From contig CP003179.1 in the NCBI GenBank assembly GCA_000237975.1, positions 1,674,001 to 1,738,000 on the forward strand: DNA of 64,000 bases. The letters are read 5' to 3'. The stretch is from Sulfobacillus acidophilus DSM 10332. Its GTDB lineage: Bacteria > Bacillota > Sulfobacillia > Sulfobacillales > Sulfobacillaceae. A program made the translations under genes and the position numbers. The notes beneath the pieces were generated by a model. That model was given only the letters and a program-made list of their open reading frames with translations. It was not told the origin of the DNA and did no database searches. This document shows, piece after piece, positions 44,419 to 53,838 of the stretch (positions within the stretch are counted from its first letter, which is position 1; each line of letters starts with the position of its first letter).

Positions 44419-45264
44419 TTAGCCAAGTCCAATATTGTCGATGAGGCGGGCTCCGCCGACACGGGCGGCGGTGGCCATGCGGGCCGGACGATCCAGCGGC
44501 GTAGGCATCGGCTCGAGCGTCACCGGGTCGACGATTTCGAGATATTCCGGGTCAATCCCCGCCTCTTCCATGATTCCCCGGGCGGCTTGGATAAGGGCCT
44601 CGACCTGACGCTCTCCGGCTTGATAAAGCGATTGGGCCTGTTGGAGACCGCGATAGAGGGCCGGTGCCCGTAATCGGTCTTCCGGCGAAAGGTATTGATT
44701 GCGGGACGATTTGGCCAGACCGTCGGCTTCGCGCACCGTCGGCACCCCGATAATGGTCACGGGGAAGTTCAAATCGGCCACCATCCGCCGAATGATGGAC
44801 AGCTGCTGCCAATCTTTTTCTCCAAAAACGGCAAAGTCCGGTTGTACGAGGTTGAAAAGTTTCGATACCACCGTCGTCACGCCCGCAAAATGGGTTGGAC
44901 GGGTGCGCCCACAAAGGACCGTAGACATGGTCGTGACTTCGACGCGCGTCCAACTATTACCGAGGGGGTACATGTCCTCGACCGTCGGGGCAAAGACCGT
45001 ATCGACCCCTAAATCGGCCAGGAGCTGGACATCGTGTGCGAGATCCCGAGGATAGCGGGCGAAATCTTCTTGGGGACCAAATTGCAACGGATTGACGAAA
45101 ATACTGACAACCACCCGATCGGCCACATCCCGGGCGCGGCGCACTAACGCCAAATGCCCCTCGTGGAGGGCGCCCATGGTCGGGACCAACGCCAGGGTTT
45201 CTCCCGCCAGTTTTTGTGATTTGAGTCGGGTCCGAAGAGGTTCAATTTTTTGGATCACGTTCAT
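44419..45264 (-). CDS. panC: Pantothenate synthetase
   Basis: 281 aa. The HIGH-like motif is 'PTMGALHEGHLALV' and the 'VFGEKDWQQL' block is typical. It joins pantoate and beta-alanine. No panB or panD is nearby. It overlaps the upstream gene by 23 nt. Confidence 0.95.
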   Translation of the reverse strand: MNVIQKIEPLRTRLKSQKLAGETLALVPTMGALHEGHLALVRRARDVADRVVVSIFVNPLQFGPQEDFARYPRDLAHDVQLLADLGVDTVFAPTVEDMYPLGNSWTRVEVTTMSTVLCGRTRPTHFAGVTTVVSKLFNLVQPDFAVFGEKDWQQLSIIRRMVADLNFPVTIIGVPTVREADGLAKSSRNQYLSPEDRLRAPALYRGLQQAQSLYQAGERQVEALIQAARGIMEEAGIDPEYLEIVDPVTLEPMPTPLDRPARMATAARVGGARLIDNIGLG

Positions 45265-46009
45265 CGCTTTGGGTCTCCTCTGATTCTAAAATCGTTGATC
45301 GGGTGCGGTGGGCGGCGGGGCCGTCGAATGGGACGGCGTGGGGCCCGAAGCGGATTACACGGGCCATTTTGTCTAGCGGCCATATTCCGTAAAAGTCCGT
45401 TAACGGGTGGCCGTCTCGTTGAATCCTGGTATAAGGCACCCACTCTAACCCCGGTAACCGTTCGCTTTCCGGAACCTGTGTCCAATCAATGGATGATACA
45501 TGAATGCGCACCGGGTTGGCCAGAGCCAATTGCTGCGCATAGCGCACGGCCCGCGGACTATGGGCGCAGGTTGGTGCGACCCAAACCTGAATATGGATAT
45601 CGTGTGAACAGTTTCGGACCATATTCAGAATCGGCCGGCGGATTTTGGGGCCGTTGCCGCCCAAGTCTAACAGCAATTGGACTAATACCCCAAATTGATA
45701 GCCGTTAGGAATACCCACCATCCATATCGGTATCGGTTCCCCGCCATCGGCCAAAAACCCGATGGCCGGCGCGGACGGGGCCCCCAAAGCCCTCAACATC
45801 GCCTGATCGCGGGTAGGGGTCAAGGTCGACACCTGAATCCAATGGGGGGCGATCTCTTGGAGGGCCGACAGGATGACGCGTAACGGGTGAAGGGGTTCCT
45901 CCTCCGAGGAGGCGTGATGCAATACCGCGATCAGGGTTACGGGACGTTTGAGGGCCTTGAACATTGATTCCAACGCCCATCGATCCCGTTCGGAGAGCAC
46001 AGGATTCAT
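45242..46009 (-). CDS. Thioredoxin-fold protein, protein-disulfide-oxidoreductase-like
   Basis: 255 aa from ATG 46009, overlapping the rhodanese stop by one base (TGATG). Two thioredoxin-like halves; the second has 'IQVWVAPTCAHSPRAVRYAQQLAL', the position of a C-x-x-C site. Here only one Cys remains (CAHS), and the first half has no Cys pair. A redox role is therefore doubtful, or it relies on one Cys. It resembles the PDO family of archaea and thermophilic bacteria. Confidence 0.6.
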   Translation of the reverse strand: MNPVLSERDRWALESMFKALKRPVTLIAVLHHASSEEEPLHPLRVILSALQEIAPHWIQVSTLTPTRDQAMLRALGAPSAPAIGFLADGGEPIPIWMVGIPNGYQFGVLVQLLLDLGGNGPKIRRPILNMVRNCSHDIHIQVWVAPTCAHSPRAVRYAQQLALANPVRIHVSSIDWTQVPESERLPGLEWVPYTRIQRDGHPLTDFYGIWPLDKMARVIRFGPHAVPFDGPAAHRTRSTILESEETQSDERDPKN

Positions 46010-46407
46010 CACCGGCGATAGGACCTCCGGGATTCTAGGCGGCGAAAACGGTACCACTTTAAAAGGCCTCCGGTGAGGACGCGGTGGTTATCAAACCCGT
46101 TTCGGCCGAGTTGGTGAAACACCCTTCGGGATTGCCGACCGGCATAGTCGACGAGCAATATCGGTCGGTCACGGGGGATATCGGCCAGCCTCTCGAACAA
46201 CGTCGGTTCCGGGACATTGATGGCCGTGTCCAGGTGGGCCGTCTCAAAAGCCTCTGTCGAGCGAAGATCAATGACTGTGTAGTTCCTATGATTTATCAGG
46301 GCCCATTCGGTCGGAGCGATGGTACGGACTCCCCATCGGCGGGATATCCCGTGCCAAACCCCATAAAGCGCAAATAATCCCAGTATTAGGTTGGTCGCCA
46401 GCATCAC
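46009..46407 (-). CDS. Membrane-anchored rhodanese-like domain, catalytic Cys missing
   Basis: 132 aa. An N-terminal helix (residues 4-20) is followed by a rhodanese fold ('YTVIDLRSTEAFETAHLDTAINVP'). The active-site loop reads 'LLVDYAGRQSRRV', where the usual Cys is Asp. It is thus probably a binding or regulatory domain, not a sulfurtransferase. Coupled to the thioredoxin-fold gene. Confidence 0.75.
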   Translation of the reverse strand: MMLATNLILGLFALYGVWHGISRRWGVRTIAPTEWALINHRNYTVIDLRSTEAFETAHLDTAINVPEPTLFERLADIPRDRPILLVDYAGRQSRRVFHQLGRNGFDNHRVLTGGLLKWYRFRRLESRRSYRR

Positions 46408-46443
46408 GTCGAACTCCCGTCCTTGGTTCTCGTGCTTATTTTA

Positions 46444-48042
46444 TCACGTTAGCTGTTCTTGGCTATCCGGGGCGGGATCCGGGTCGGAAGTCGTCGGCCA
46501 GCTGAGTCGGCGGCGAGCGGCCAAGAATTCATTACCCAAGGCATCCAACCGTTGCCAGACATGGTCCCGATCGTCTTCCCAAAAAAAGATGTCAATCAAC
46601 CGTTTTTCTAGACTGCCTCGTCGTTCAAGATGGCGCAAGATGACGTCAAGTTCCCCGATGACATGGCGAAATAAATCGATCTTCTCGTGTAACAGTTTGA
46701 GAATATATTCATCCACCGTATCTTTAGCGTAGAGATTATAGATTTCGACCGGATTGACTTGACCGATCCGGTGAATCCGTCCGATACGCTGTTCAATCCG
46801 CATGGGGTTCCAGGGTAAATCAAAATTAATCAGCCGGTGGCAAAATTGTAAATTAATCCCTTGGCCGCCGGCTTCCGTCGACACCAAAACCCGGGGACCG
46901 CCTTTAAACCATTCCACCAGTTGATCGCGTTCGCGAGCCTTCAGGCCACCGTGAAAGGCGGCGGCCTCCAACCCGGCTTCCTGCAGCAGATGAACCAATG
47001 CCTCCTGAGTCGCCCGATATTCGGTAAAAATCAACCATTGGTCGGGCTGGCTGGTAGTTAACTCCAAAACGGCCTGCATTTTGGCCGTAGGCCCCATCTG
47101 TTCGGCGAGTTCGATGAGTCGGGGTTGTCGGTCCCCCAACCAGTCGGCCGATCGTAAGGTCGGCAAAAGCGCCTGCGGGGACGAACAGAGTTCGCGTTGT
47201 AATGTCAATAAAGGCAAGACGGTTTGATCCATATGTACCCGGTGGCGATATTCCGTGCGCAATTCGCCCGACAGCTCATCGTACAACTGCCGTTCATCTC
47301 CGGTTAGCTCGAGCGGGCGTAAGGATACGTAGCGCGGCACAAATTCGAGGCCGACGGCTTGCCGTTGATTGCGCACCATGACCTGGGCCAACAGTTGCCG
47401 CAATTCTTGGGCGTTTTTAGGGGTTCGCTTATCCAAAATAAACTGTCGATAAAATCGTAGGTAGGGACCGAAAAGGCCGGGTTTGACCAAATTGACCAAC
47501 GTATAGAGTTCGGTTAGTTGATTTTCCATGGGAGTGGCCGTGAGCAGCAGCAAAAACTGTGCTTTAAGGCCTTCGACCAATTGGTAATTGAGGGTGTCCT
47601 GGTGTTTTAAATGATGGGCCTCATCCACGATCACCAAGTCCCAAGGCACAAATTGCAGTTGATGGACTAAAGGCGGCCGTTTAGCGCTATCCATCGAGAT
47701 GATCCAAAGCCAGCCGCGATCTTTGGCCGTCTTGTGAGCCGTCCAACCGAACTTGTCCTGCATTTCCCGCACCCATTGGGAAACCAAGCCCGCCGGTACG
47801 ATAATCAAAACGTTTTGCGCCAATCCGCGGGCCCGTAACTCGGCGATAATCATACCGGCTTCAATAGTCTTGCCCAACCCGACTTCATCGGCCAAAATCG
47901 CCCGGCCATCCAATTGGTTGACCACCCGGAGCACACTGTCAATTTGATATTCGTGAAATAAGAGTCCATGAGCCAGCCGGGGTGCCAAGGCAGGCCAAGC
48001 CGTCAGTTGCCGGGCTTTTTCCAGCGCCATCGGTTCTATCAT
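46444..48042 (-). CDS. SNF2-family helicase-like ATPase
   Basis: 532 aa. SF2 motifs: I 'LADEVGLGKTIEAGM', II 'DEAHH', III 'LLLTATPMEN', V/VI 'STEAGGQGINLQF' and 'QRIGRIHRIGQ'. This is the bacterial RapA/HepA-like SNF2 group without an extra N-terminal domain. It starts 8 nt after the LigD polymerase gene, so it seems part of the end-joining transcript. Confidence 0.9.
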   Translation of the reverse strand: MIEPMALEKARQLTAWPALAPRLAHGLLFHEYQIDSVLRVVNQLDGRAILADEVGLGKTIEAGMIIAELRARGLAQNVLIIVPAGLVSQWVREMQDKFGWTAHKTAKDRGWLWIISMDSAKRPPLVHQLQFVPWDLVIVDEAHHLKHQDTLNYQLVEGLKAQFLLLLTATPMENQLTELYTLVNLVKPGLFGPYLRFYRQFILDKRTPKNAQELRQLLAQVMVRNQRQAVGLEFVPRYVSLRPLELTGDERQLYDELSGELRTEYRHRVHMDQTVLPLLTLQRELCSSPQALLPTLRSADWLGDRQPRLIELAEQMGPTAKMQAVLELTTSQPDQWLIFTEYRATQEALVHLLQEAGLEAAAFHGGLKARERDQLVEWFKGGPRVLVSTEAGGQGINLQFCHRLINFDLPWNPMRIEQRIGRIHRIGQVNPVEIYNLYAKDTVDEYILKLLHEKIDLFRHVIGELDVILRHLERRGSLEKRLIDIFFWEDDRDHVWQRLDALGNEFLAARRRLSWPTTSDPDPAPDSQEQLT

Positions 48043-48050
48043 GGTTCACC

Positions 48051-48908
48051 TCACCACTTCCAAGCTGCTGTAGACGTCTCCGCCCGGATACCGAACCGTC
48101 TGACGGTGTCTTGAAGAGCGGCCGGCGGAAGGACGCTCCCGTCAAACGGCGGCCATGATGTGGGCGGCTGGTCGAGGACCCAACCGACCGTCCAGCGGGC
48201 CGGTCCCAGACTCAATTGATCGGGCATCAACGGCCACGAAATCCGGGCGTCCGGGGTGGCGCGGACGGAATAGGCCATGACCATGGTCCGGTGAGCACCG
48301 TTTTGTAGATAATCGACATAGACCCTGCCCTGCCGTTTGGATTTCAGGCGTTCCACCGTGACCAAATCGGGGGCCGCGGCAGCCATGAGCTCGGCGAAGT
48401 ATTTCATGACCGCCGTGACCACAGGGGGTTCCGCGGGTTCAATGGGACAAAAAATGTGCAATCCGTCTTGGCCTGACGTTTTCATGACATAAGACCAACC
48501 CACTTCCCGCAAAAGGGTGGTGACCATCGTCGCCACCGCGACGACATCGTGCCAACTCGCCTGCGGTTCCGGATCGAGATCCAGCACCGCCCACTCATGT
48601 TGCCGATAGGTCGACCCCAATGGCGCATGCCATTCAATCACCCCTTGCCCTACCCAGCGCAAGAGTTCGTGCACCGTGTGCACCCGAATGGGACCTCCCT
48701 CGGGTTGATGTTTTTGGTAAAACGTCGGCCCTAAAATCCCATGAGGCCATCGCCGCACAGTCAAGGGCTTATTCCCGGCTTCGGTCAATAGCGGCGGAGC
48801 CATCCGGCGGTAGTATTCCACCAGATCTCGGCGGGTTAGTCCGATCTGGGGAAACAAGATGCGTTCCGGATGGGGAATCCGTAAATCTCCATTGACGAAG
48901 TTTGGCAT
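48051..48908 (-). CDS. LigD polymerase/primase-like domain (separate protein)
   Basis: 285 aa from ATG 48908; the frame upstream of it is Arg-rich noise. LigD PolDom features: 'PNFVNGDLRIPHPERILFP', 'HEWAVLDLDPEP' (catalytic Asp pair), 'MKTSGQDGLHIF' and 'RVYVDYLQNG'. It fills gaps at DNA ends during non-homologous end joining. Its first 140 nt overlap the 3' end of the ligase gene in another frame. Confidence 0.9.
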   Translation of the reverse strand: MPNFVNGDLRIPHPERILFPQIGLTRRDLVEYYRRMAPPLLTEAGNKPLTVRRWPHGILGPTFYQKHQPEGGPIRVHTVHELLRWVGQGVIEWHAPLGSTYRQHEWAVLDLDPEPQASWHDVVAVATMVTTLLREVGWSYVMKTSGQDGLHIFCPIEPAEPPVVTAVMKYFAELMAAAAPDLVTVERLKSKRQGRVYVDYLQNGAHRTMVMAYSVRATPDARISWPLMPDQLSLGPARWTVGWVLDQPPTSWPPFDGSVLPPAALQDTVRRFGIRAETSTAAWKW

Positions 48909-49680
48909 GGCGTAATCGTCCTTCCCGCGTACGCTCGCGGAATAAGAGTTCGACCGCAATCGGTGGCGATAACAGCGTAACGGCGGGGTCGACCGGGATT
49001 CCGGCCGGCACCGGTACGCCGGTGACAACGTGCCACTGTCCCCGATTGGTGCGTTCGGCCACTTTCCAGTACCATCGGCCATCTTCCACCCGCTTTTGAC
49101 TAATGGCCCAAAACCATCCGGTTTGCCAAGCAATAAACTTCCGCCAATATTCGGTTCGGCGTCCGGGTCGGTAGGGACTATTCAGTCGTTTGGCCAAAAC
49201 CCCCTCTAATCCTTCGGTTTTCACGGCCGAAAAATACGCTTCGCCGGCTCCCGCTACCCCGTCGGTGATCATCATCAGACCGCCGGGGGTTATCGCCTCC
49301 CGAAGGCGTTGTTGGCGTTCGGCCAAGGGTTTTTCCAGATGCCAACGGCCATGGCTATAGAGACAGTCAAACACCATCAACATCAAAGGGGTGTGGGGAT
49401 CCTGGCTCATGAGGCCGGAAAATGACGGCCCCTCCGGTGTCCAGGCCACTAATTCCGCGTCGAGGACCACCGGGTCCGGCAATTGCGCCTCCAGCGTTTT
49501 TAAAACCGGGTAATGCCCCAGTAACTCCTGGCCATGCCGGGAATAGATATGGAGTTCCGAACCCCGGCTAATGATCGCACGAAACCCGTCCCATTTAATT
49601 TCGTACCACCAATCATCGTCACTAAAGGGCACGGGTGCGGTTTGGGCCAGCATGGGCGGGATAAACTCTCCCGGTTTCAC
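48769..49680 (-). CDS. ATP-dependent DNA ligase (LigD ligase domain, separate protein)
   Basis: 303 aa from GTG 49680, one base after ku. Motif I 'YEIKWDGFRA' holds the nucleotidyl Lys; 'VLDAELVAW' (motif III) and 'EGVLAKRLNSPYRPGRRTEYWRKF' (motifs IV-V) follow. The last about 47 residues are read within the polymerase gene. Together with Ku and PolDom it forms the bacterial NHEJ machine, useful in spores. In many bacteria these domains are fused in LigD; here they are split. Confidence 0.9.
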   Translation of the reverse strand: MKPGEFIPPMLAQTAPVPFSDDDWWYEIKWDGFRAIISRGSELHIYSRHGQELLGHYPVLKTLEAQLPDPVVLDAELVAWTPEGPSFSGLMSQDPHTPLMLMVFDCLYSHGRWHLEKPLAERQQRLREAITPGGLMMITDGVAGAGEAYFSAVKTEGLEGVLAKRLNSPYRPGRRTEYWRKFIAWQTGWFWAISQKRVEDGRWYWKVAERTNRGQWHVVTGVPVPAGIPVDPAVTLLSPPIAVELLFRERTREGRLRHAKLRQWRFTDSPSGTHLVSPDRTNPPRSGGILPPDGSAAIDRSRE

Positions 49681-49681
49681 C

Positions 49682-50467
49682 CTATTGAACCTCCCGCTCG
49701 GCTTGAATTTGGCTGACCGATGCTTTGAGGCGTTCCATCAAATCAATGACGTCCTGGTTATTGGCTACCACTCCGCTCGGCTTCACCGCCGCCGGGGTTA
49801 AGGATTCAATGAGCGCAAGTTTTCGAGCCCGCTCCTCATTTGGATAGCGTTCCGGACGAAAGGGTTCCGCCATGACTTGGATTAACGTACGAGCCAATTG
49901 CCGTTCTTTCTCCGACAGCTCCACGGCGGTCGGCCCAAACTCTTGTCCTTCCGCCCGGAGGTGTTCCGGATAATACATCCGGTGGAGCATTAAGGTTCGC
50001 TCATTATAAGCTCGCACCACCGCCAGGGATCGCCGGGCTCGGAGCCGCATCTCCGCCAGAGCCACCCGTTCTTCTTGCCGTAACGCCTCGACCAAGAGTG
50101 CATAAGGTTTGGTGCCCCCCGGGGCGGGTTTTAACCAATAGGCGGTTTCATAGTAGACGGGATCGACATCAGCCAGGCGGGGAAAGGCCAAAATCGTAAT
50201 GCTCCGTTCATCCGCTTCCGGTTCCGGGTTTTCGTCCGGTGGTAGCACCACTGTTCGGCCGTCCGGTAGTTCCACCCCTTTGACCAAATCATCCGGTTCC
50301 ACCACGACGTCGCACACCGGGCAATATTTCTGATAGCGAATCCGGTTATGGCATACGCGATGGAGCCAATGGATGTCGATATGGTCGGATTCCATCGCCT
50401 TATAAACTTGGATGGGTATCGCGACCAGTCCAAACCCGATCACACCTCGGAAGATACTGCGCATCAT
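49682..50467 (-). CDS. ku: Non-homologous end-joining protein Ku
   Basis: 261 aa, normal size. 'GVIGFGLVAIPIQVYKAME' at the N-terminus and 'RIRYQKYCPVC' are Ku signatures. It encircles DNA ends and recruits LigD. The start codon shares one base with the gerW stop. Confidence 0.95.
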   Translation of the reverse strand: MMRSIFRGVIGFGLVAIPIQVYKAMESDHIDIHWLHRVCHNRIRYQKYCPVCDVVVEPDDLVKGVELPDGRTVVLPPDENPEPEADERSITILAFPRLADVDPVYYETAYWLKPAPGGTKPYALLVEALRQEERVALAEMRLRARRSLAVVRAYNERTLMLHRMYYPEHLRAEGQEFGPTAVELSEKERQLARTLIQVMAEPFRPERYPNEERARKLALIESLTPAAVKPSGVVANNQDVIDLMERLKASVSQIQAEREVQ

Positions 50468-50922
50468 TAGCTGGCTGTGGTGGGATCAATAATGGTGGAT
50501 CGGTGGTTATGATCTTTGGACTGACTTTGATCTTTCCAAAGCGACTGCACTTGGTCGATGAGTTGAGGCGCATTATTGGCTAACGATTCCCAAATGTCCC
50601 CACGGTCAACCGACAATAACCGCACGGTGTCTTTGTGTACGACCAAAAACCCTACGGGATGAACCGTGACGCCAGCACCGCTACCACCGCCAAAGGGATG
50701 CCCGTCTCCGTCCCCGGTTCGACTCCAGTATTCTCCACCGCCGGCGGCGAACCCTAAGGAGACACGCGAGACCGGGATAATGGTGGCGCCGTCGGCGGTT
50801 TCCACCGGCTGACCGACCACCGTGTTGACGTCTATCATGCCTTTAATCGATTCCATCGCGGTTTTCATCAAGCCCTCGATGGGGTGGGTGGTGGGTGTGG
50901 GCTGGCTGGGTAGATGTTCCAT
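50467..50922 (-). CDS. gerW: Sporulation protein GerW (YtfJ)
   Basis: 151 aa. The YtfJ domain: 'VVGQPVETADGATIIPVSRVSLGFAAGGGEY' and 'GAGVTVHPVGFLVV'. A germination-related forespore protein. It follows the DUF2953 gene, an order common in Firmicutes. Confidence 0.92.
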   Translation of the reverse strand: MEHLPSQPTPTTHPIEGLMKTAMESIKGMIDVNTVVGQPVETADGATIIPVSRVSLGFAAGGGEYWSRTGDGDGHPFGGGSGAGVTVHPVGFLVVHKDTVRLLSVDRGDIWESLANNAPQLIDQVQSLWKDQSQSKDHNHRSTIIDPTTAS

Positions 50923-50947
50923 GGCTGTTCCCTCCGATTATCCATGA

Positions 50948-51559
50948 TCACGGCGGAGGTGGAGAAACCGGAGGCCGACGAGCGCCCGACTGCCGATGTC
51001 CCCAAAAGCTCCACCAAATTGCATGCATAATATCGGACGGCGTGAGGTGAATTATACTGGAAAATTTACCGGTAATCCCGGCGGATCCCCAGTTCGGGCG
51101 AATCACCAGCTGTGGCGGTCGTTCGGCCCTCGGGATTATCCGCATGGCATACCATCCGGAAAGAAAGGCCCAGAGCCCGCCCAATAGTTCGGCGGTCCGA
51201 CCGGCATCCCCCGCACTGATCTCCACCTGCAGTTCGAACGCGTCAATCGTGACTCGTTCCCATAACGCTTTTTGCAATCGATTGAGTCGCTGAAAGGCCC
51301 AACGGATGAGTCGCCAAACCCGTTCCGGATTAAATCGGGGCATCGGCAAAATATGGGCCGGACGACGGGCTAAAGGATGTGGACTCGGCCAAATCCAGAA
51401 TTCCGACCAGGTCACCCGCCCCCATCGCACAGTAAACGTTAAGCGGCCTTGGCGATGTGTACCGGCGGCATCGACGACAATCTTGATGGGGAGGCGAAAC
51501 CCCCACCACACGCTGATTAAGAGCACGACAACGCCGAATGCTGCCAGGAGCCAACCCAT
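50948..51559 (-). CDS. DUF2953 (YtfI-like) membrane protein
   Basis: 203 aa. An N-terminal helix (1-18) is followed by a soluble domain with 'VEISAGDAGRTAELLGGLWAFL' and 'PNWGSAGITGKFSSIIHLTPSDIM', matching the DUF2953 family next to ytfJ. The function is unknown but linked to sporulation by context. Confidence 0.75.
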   Translation of the reverse strand: MGWLLAAFGVVVLLISVWWGFRLPIKIVVDAAGTHRQGRLTFTVRWGRVTWSEFWIWPSPHPLARRPAHILPMPRFNPERVWRLIRWAFQRLNRLQKALWERVTIDAFELQVEISAGDAGRTAELLGGLWAFLSGWYAMRIIPRAERPPQLVIRPNWGSAGITGKFSSIIHLTPSDIMHAIWWSFWGHRQSGARRPPVSPPPP

Positions 51560-51611
51560 ACTGTGCCTCCCCTTGCCTATTCGTGGATTAGCATGGCAAA
51601 AGGCCGGGCAA

Positions 51612-52121
51612 TTATGCGGGCGTGTCGGTTAGCGGCGGAAGTTGGTCTACGGAGGTTAACCCGAATTCGGTCAGAAACCGGGCCGTGGTGCCGTAAAGGA
51701 TGGGACGGCCCGGGGTGTCTTTGCGGCCCACTTCCTCAATGAGCTGCCGGGCTATCAAGGTCTCTAAGGCCCGCTCGGAACCGGTCTGGCGGATGGCTTC
51801 AATTTCCAGCCGCGTGATGGGTTGCCTATAGGCGATGATGGCGAGGACTTCCCAACTGGCATGGGAGAGCGGCTCGGGTTTCTTGTCGTCCAAACGCGCG
51901 ACTATTGCGTCGGCCCACCCGGGATGGGTGGTTAAACGAATTTGGGGGCCTGCCCGATCCACCGACAGCGCGCTGTCGCAGGTCCGATATTGTTGTTCCA
52001 GACGGTCTAACAGCTCTCGCAGACGACCGTCCTCGACTTGAAGCCAATGCCCCAGTTGTTCCGCAGAGACACCCTCCGGATGTAAGAATAAAATGGCTTC
52101 CAAGAGACCTACGAGATTCAT
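51612..52121 (-). CDS. scpB: Segregation and condensation protein B
   Basis: 169 aa from ATG 52121, which overlaps the scpA stop (ATGA). Winged-helix protein: 'LLEAILFLHPEGVSAEQL', 'EVLAIIAYRQPITRLEIEAIRQ' and 'GRKDTPGRPILYGTT', all typical. With ScpA and Smc it condenses chromosomes. Confidence 0.93.
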   Translation of the reverse strand: MNLVGLLEAILFLHPEGVSAEQLGHWLQVEDGRLRELLDRLEQQYRTCDSALSVDRAGPQIRLTTHPGWADAIVARLDDKKPEPLSHASWEVLAIIAYRQPITRLEIEAIRQTGSERALETLIARQLIEEVGRKDTPGRPILYGTTARFLTEFGLTSVDQLPPLTDTPA

Positions 52122-52807
52122 GACGGATCGTGACGCTCCTCGGGGACGATAATCCATAACGGCTCAAACGGAGCCTCTTGTTGCAGCTCGACCTCTTGGT
52201 GGTGCCAGAGATGCAAGGCGGCCAAAAATCCGAGAATTTGGTCCGCACGCGACTGGCCGTCAACCGTATCTTGCCATAACCACCTGGGCCGTTCTTTTAA
52301 TCGTTGCCGCAACCACTGGATGCGCTGGGCCAAGGTTTCGGGGTCGCGGTAGACAAGACGGGGACGGGGCTCGACGACGGGCCGAACTTTCGGATAAGAC
52401 CAGGCTAATTTCCAAATGGTAGCGTCTTTGACGGGGGGCGGCACAGACGGAAGCCGCACATCTCCCGGGGGGCGTTCAAAGCGTATGCCCGCCTGTTCCC
52501 CTAGCGCTTTTAAATGGCCGACGGCCTGGTCAATCCAGACGGGCCGAACGTCGGCGGATTCGGTCGGGTCGAGATTCTCTTCGACCGGAGGCGCTACAAG
52601 TCCTTCGGCTTTCTTTCGCACCACCCAGGCCGCCCATGGGACTTCCTCGCTCACCGCCAAAAAATCGGCTGATTGCCGCCAACGGTTCATGGCGCGCTGA
52701 ATCACCACCGTGACCGGTAGTTCGAGGACGGTTTTTGGGTGCTTTCGGATAACGACCACGACATCCGGCAAATCCCAGGTCTCTTGCTGGACGAGTGGGG
52801 CGGTCAT
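52118..52807 (-). CDS. scpA: Segregation and condensation protein A
   Basis: 229 aa. A shorter, diverged kleisin; the first residues and 'DLPDVVVVIRKHPKTVLELPVTVVIQRAMNRW' replace the usual pattern, but the position before scpB and the C-terminal winged-helix-like 'ADQILGFLAALHLWHHQEVELQQEAPFEPLWI' block ('FLALLEL...v.l.Q...f..i.l') fit ScpA. It overlaps trpS by 4 nt at its start. Confidence 0.85.
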   Translation of the reverse strand: MTAPLVQQETWDLPDVVVVIRKHPKTVLELPVTVVIQRAMNRWRQSADFLAVSEEVPWAAWVVRKKAEGLVAPPVEENLDPTESADVRPVWIDQAVGHLKALGEQAGIRFERPPGDVRLPSVPPPVKDATIWKLAWSYPKVRPVVEPRPRLVYRDPETLAQRIQWLRQRLKERPRWLWQDTVDGQSRADQILGFLAALHLWHHQEVELQQEAPFEPLWIIVPEERHDPS

Positions 52808-53805
52808 TCCCGCCCCACCGTCAGGTGCATCGACTGACGGACATCATGCATGGTCGCCTCCGCAATTTGCTGGGCGCGGACCGCTCCGGCAACCAATAGG
52901 TCGTCGACGGTTTCGGGATGGGATTCCCACGCCTGACGCCGTTCGCGAATCGGTTCCAACTGCGTATTAATCGCCTCGGCCAATTTCCGTTTACAATCGA
53001 CACAGCCGATGCCGGCGGCTCGGCATTCCCGGTCGACCTCGGCGACGGTGGCCGACGAGGAAAAGACTTGGTGCAAGTGATAGACAGGGCAGACGTCCGG
53101 GTTTCCGGGATCGCTTTTACGCACCCGGGCGGGATCGGTCAACATGGTTCGGACTTTCTGCGTAACCTCCTCGGCCGTCGCCGACAGGGCAATGGTATTG
53201 TCATAGCTCTTGCTCATCTTACGGCCGTCCAGTCCCGGCAGGACTTTCGCTTCCGTCAATAACGCCTCGGGTTCGACCAATACATCGCCATAGAGTCCGT
53301 TAAATCGACGCACGATTTCGCGTGTGAGCTCAACATGGGGCACTTGGTCTTGTCCGACCGGGACGTACCCGGCACGATATAATACAATATCGGCCGTCAT
53401 TAACACCGGGTACCCTAAAAACCCGTAGGTGTGAATGTCGCGTTGGGCCAATTCGCGGAGCTTGTCCTTATAGCTAGGCACCCGTTCCAACCATCCTAAC
53501 GGCGTTATCATGCCTAAAAGGAGCGCCAACTCGGCGTGTTGCGGCACAGCAGACTGCACAAAGACGACCGATTGTTCGGGATCAATCCCGGCTGCCAGCC
53601 AGTCTAAGACCATCGCCCGCGTCAGTTCCGGGATGGCCGATGTTTGATGGTAACCGCTGGTCAACGCATGCCAGTCCGCCACCATAAACAAGGAATCGTA
53701 ATGGGTTTGCAGCCGTACCCAATTTTCCAGCGCGCCTTTCCAATTCCCCAAGTGCAACCGGCCGGACGGTTGCATGCCGGAGAGCACCCGGACTTTGGTT
53801 GTCAC
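52804..53805 (-). CDS. trpS: Tryptophanyl-tRNA synthetase
   Basis: 333 aa from GTG 53805, because GGAGG lies 9 nt upstream; the ATG at 53814 touches that site. Class I motifs: 'PSGRLHLGNWKGAL' (HIGH) and 'GRKMSKSYDN' (KMSKS). No T-box was seen in the 24-nt gap after lysA. Confidence 0.95.
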   Translation of the reverse strand: MTTKVRVLSGMQPSGRLHLGNWKGALENWVRLQTHYDSLFMVADWHALTSGYHQTSAIPELTRAMVLDWLAAGIDPEQSVVFVQSAVPQHAELALLLGMITPLGWLERVPSYKDKLRELAQRDIHTYGFLGYPVLMTADIVLYRAGYVPVGQDQVPHVELTREIVRRFNGLYGDVLVEPEALLTEAKVLPGLDGRKMSKSYDNTIALSATAEEVTQKVRTMLTDPARVRKSDPGNPDVCPVYHLHQVFSSSATVAEVDRECRAAGIGCVDCKRKLAEAINTQLEPIRERRQAWESHPETVDDLLVAGAVRAQQIAEATMHDVRQSMHLTVGRE

Positions 53806-53838
53806 CAACCCCATCCTCCTTCTGCTACCAGGTTGTGT

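Noticed and set aside
53806-53838. Possible T-box leader before trpS
   Set aside because: Only about 24-33 nt separate lysA and trpS; there is no room for a T-box.
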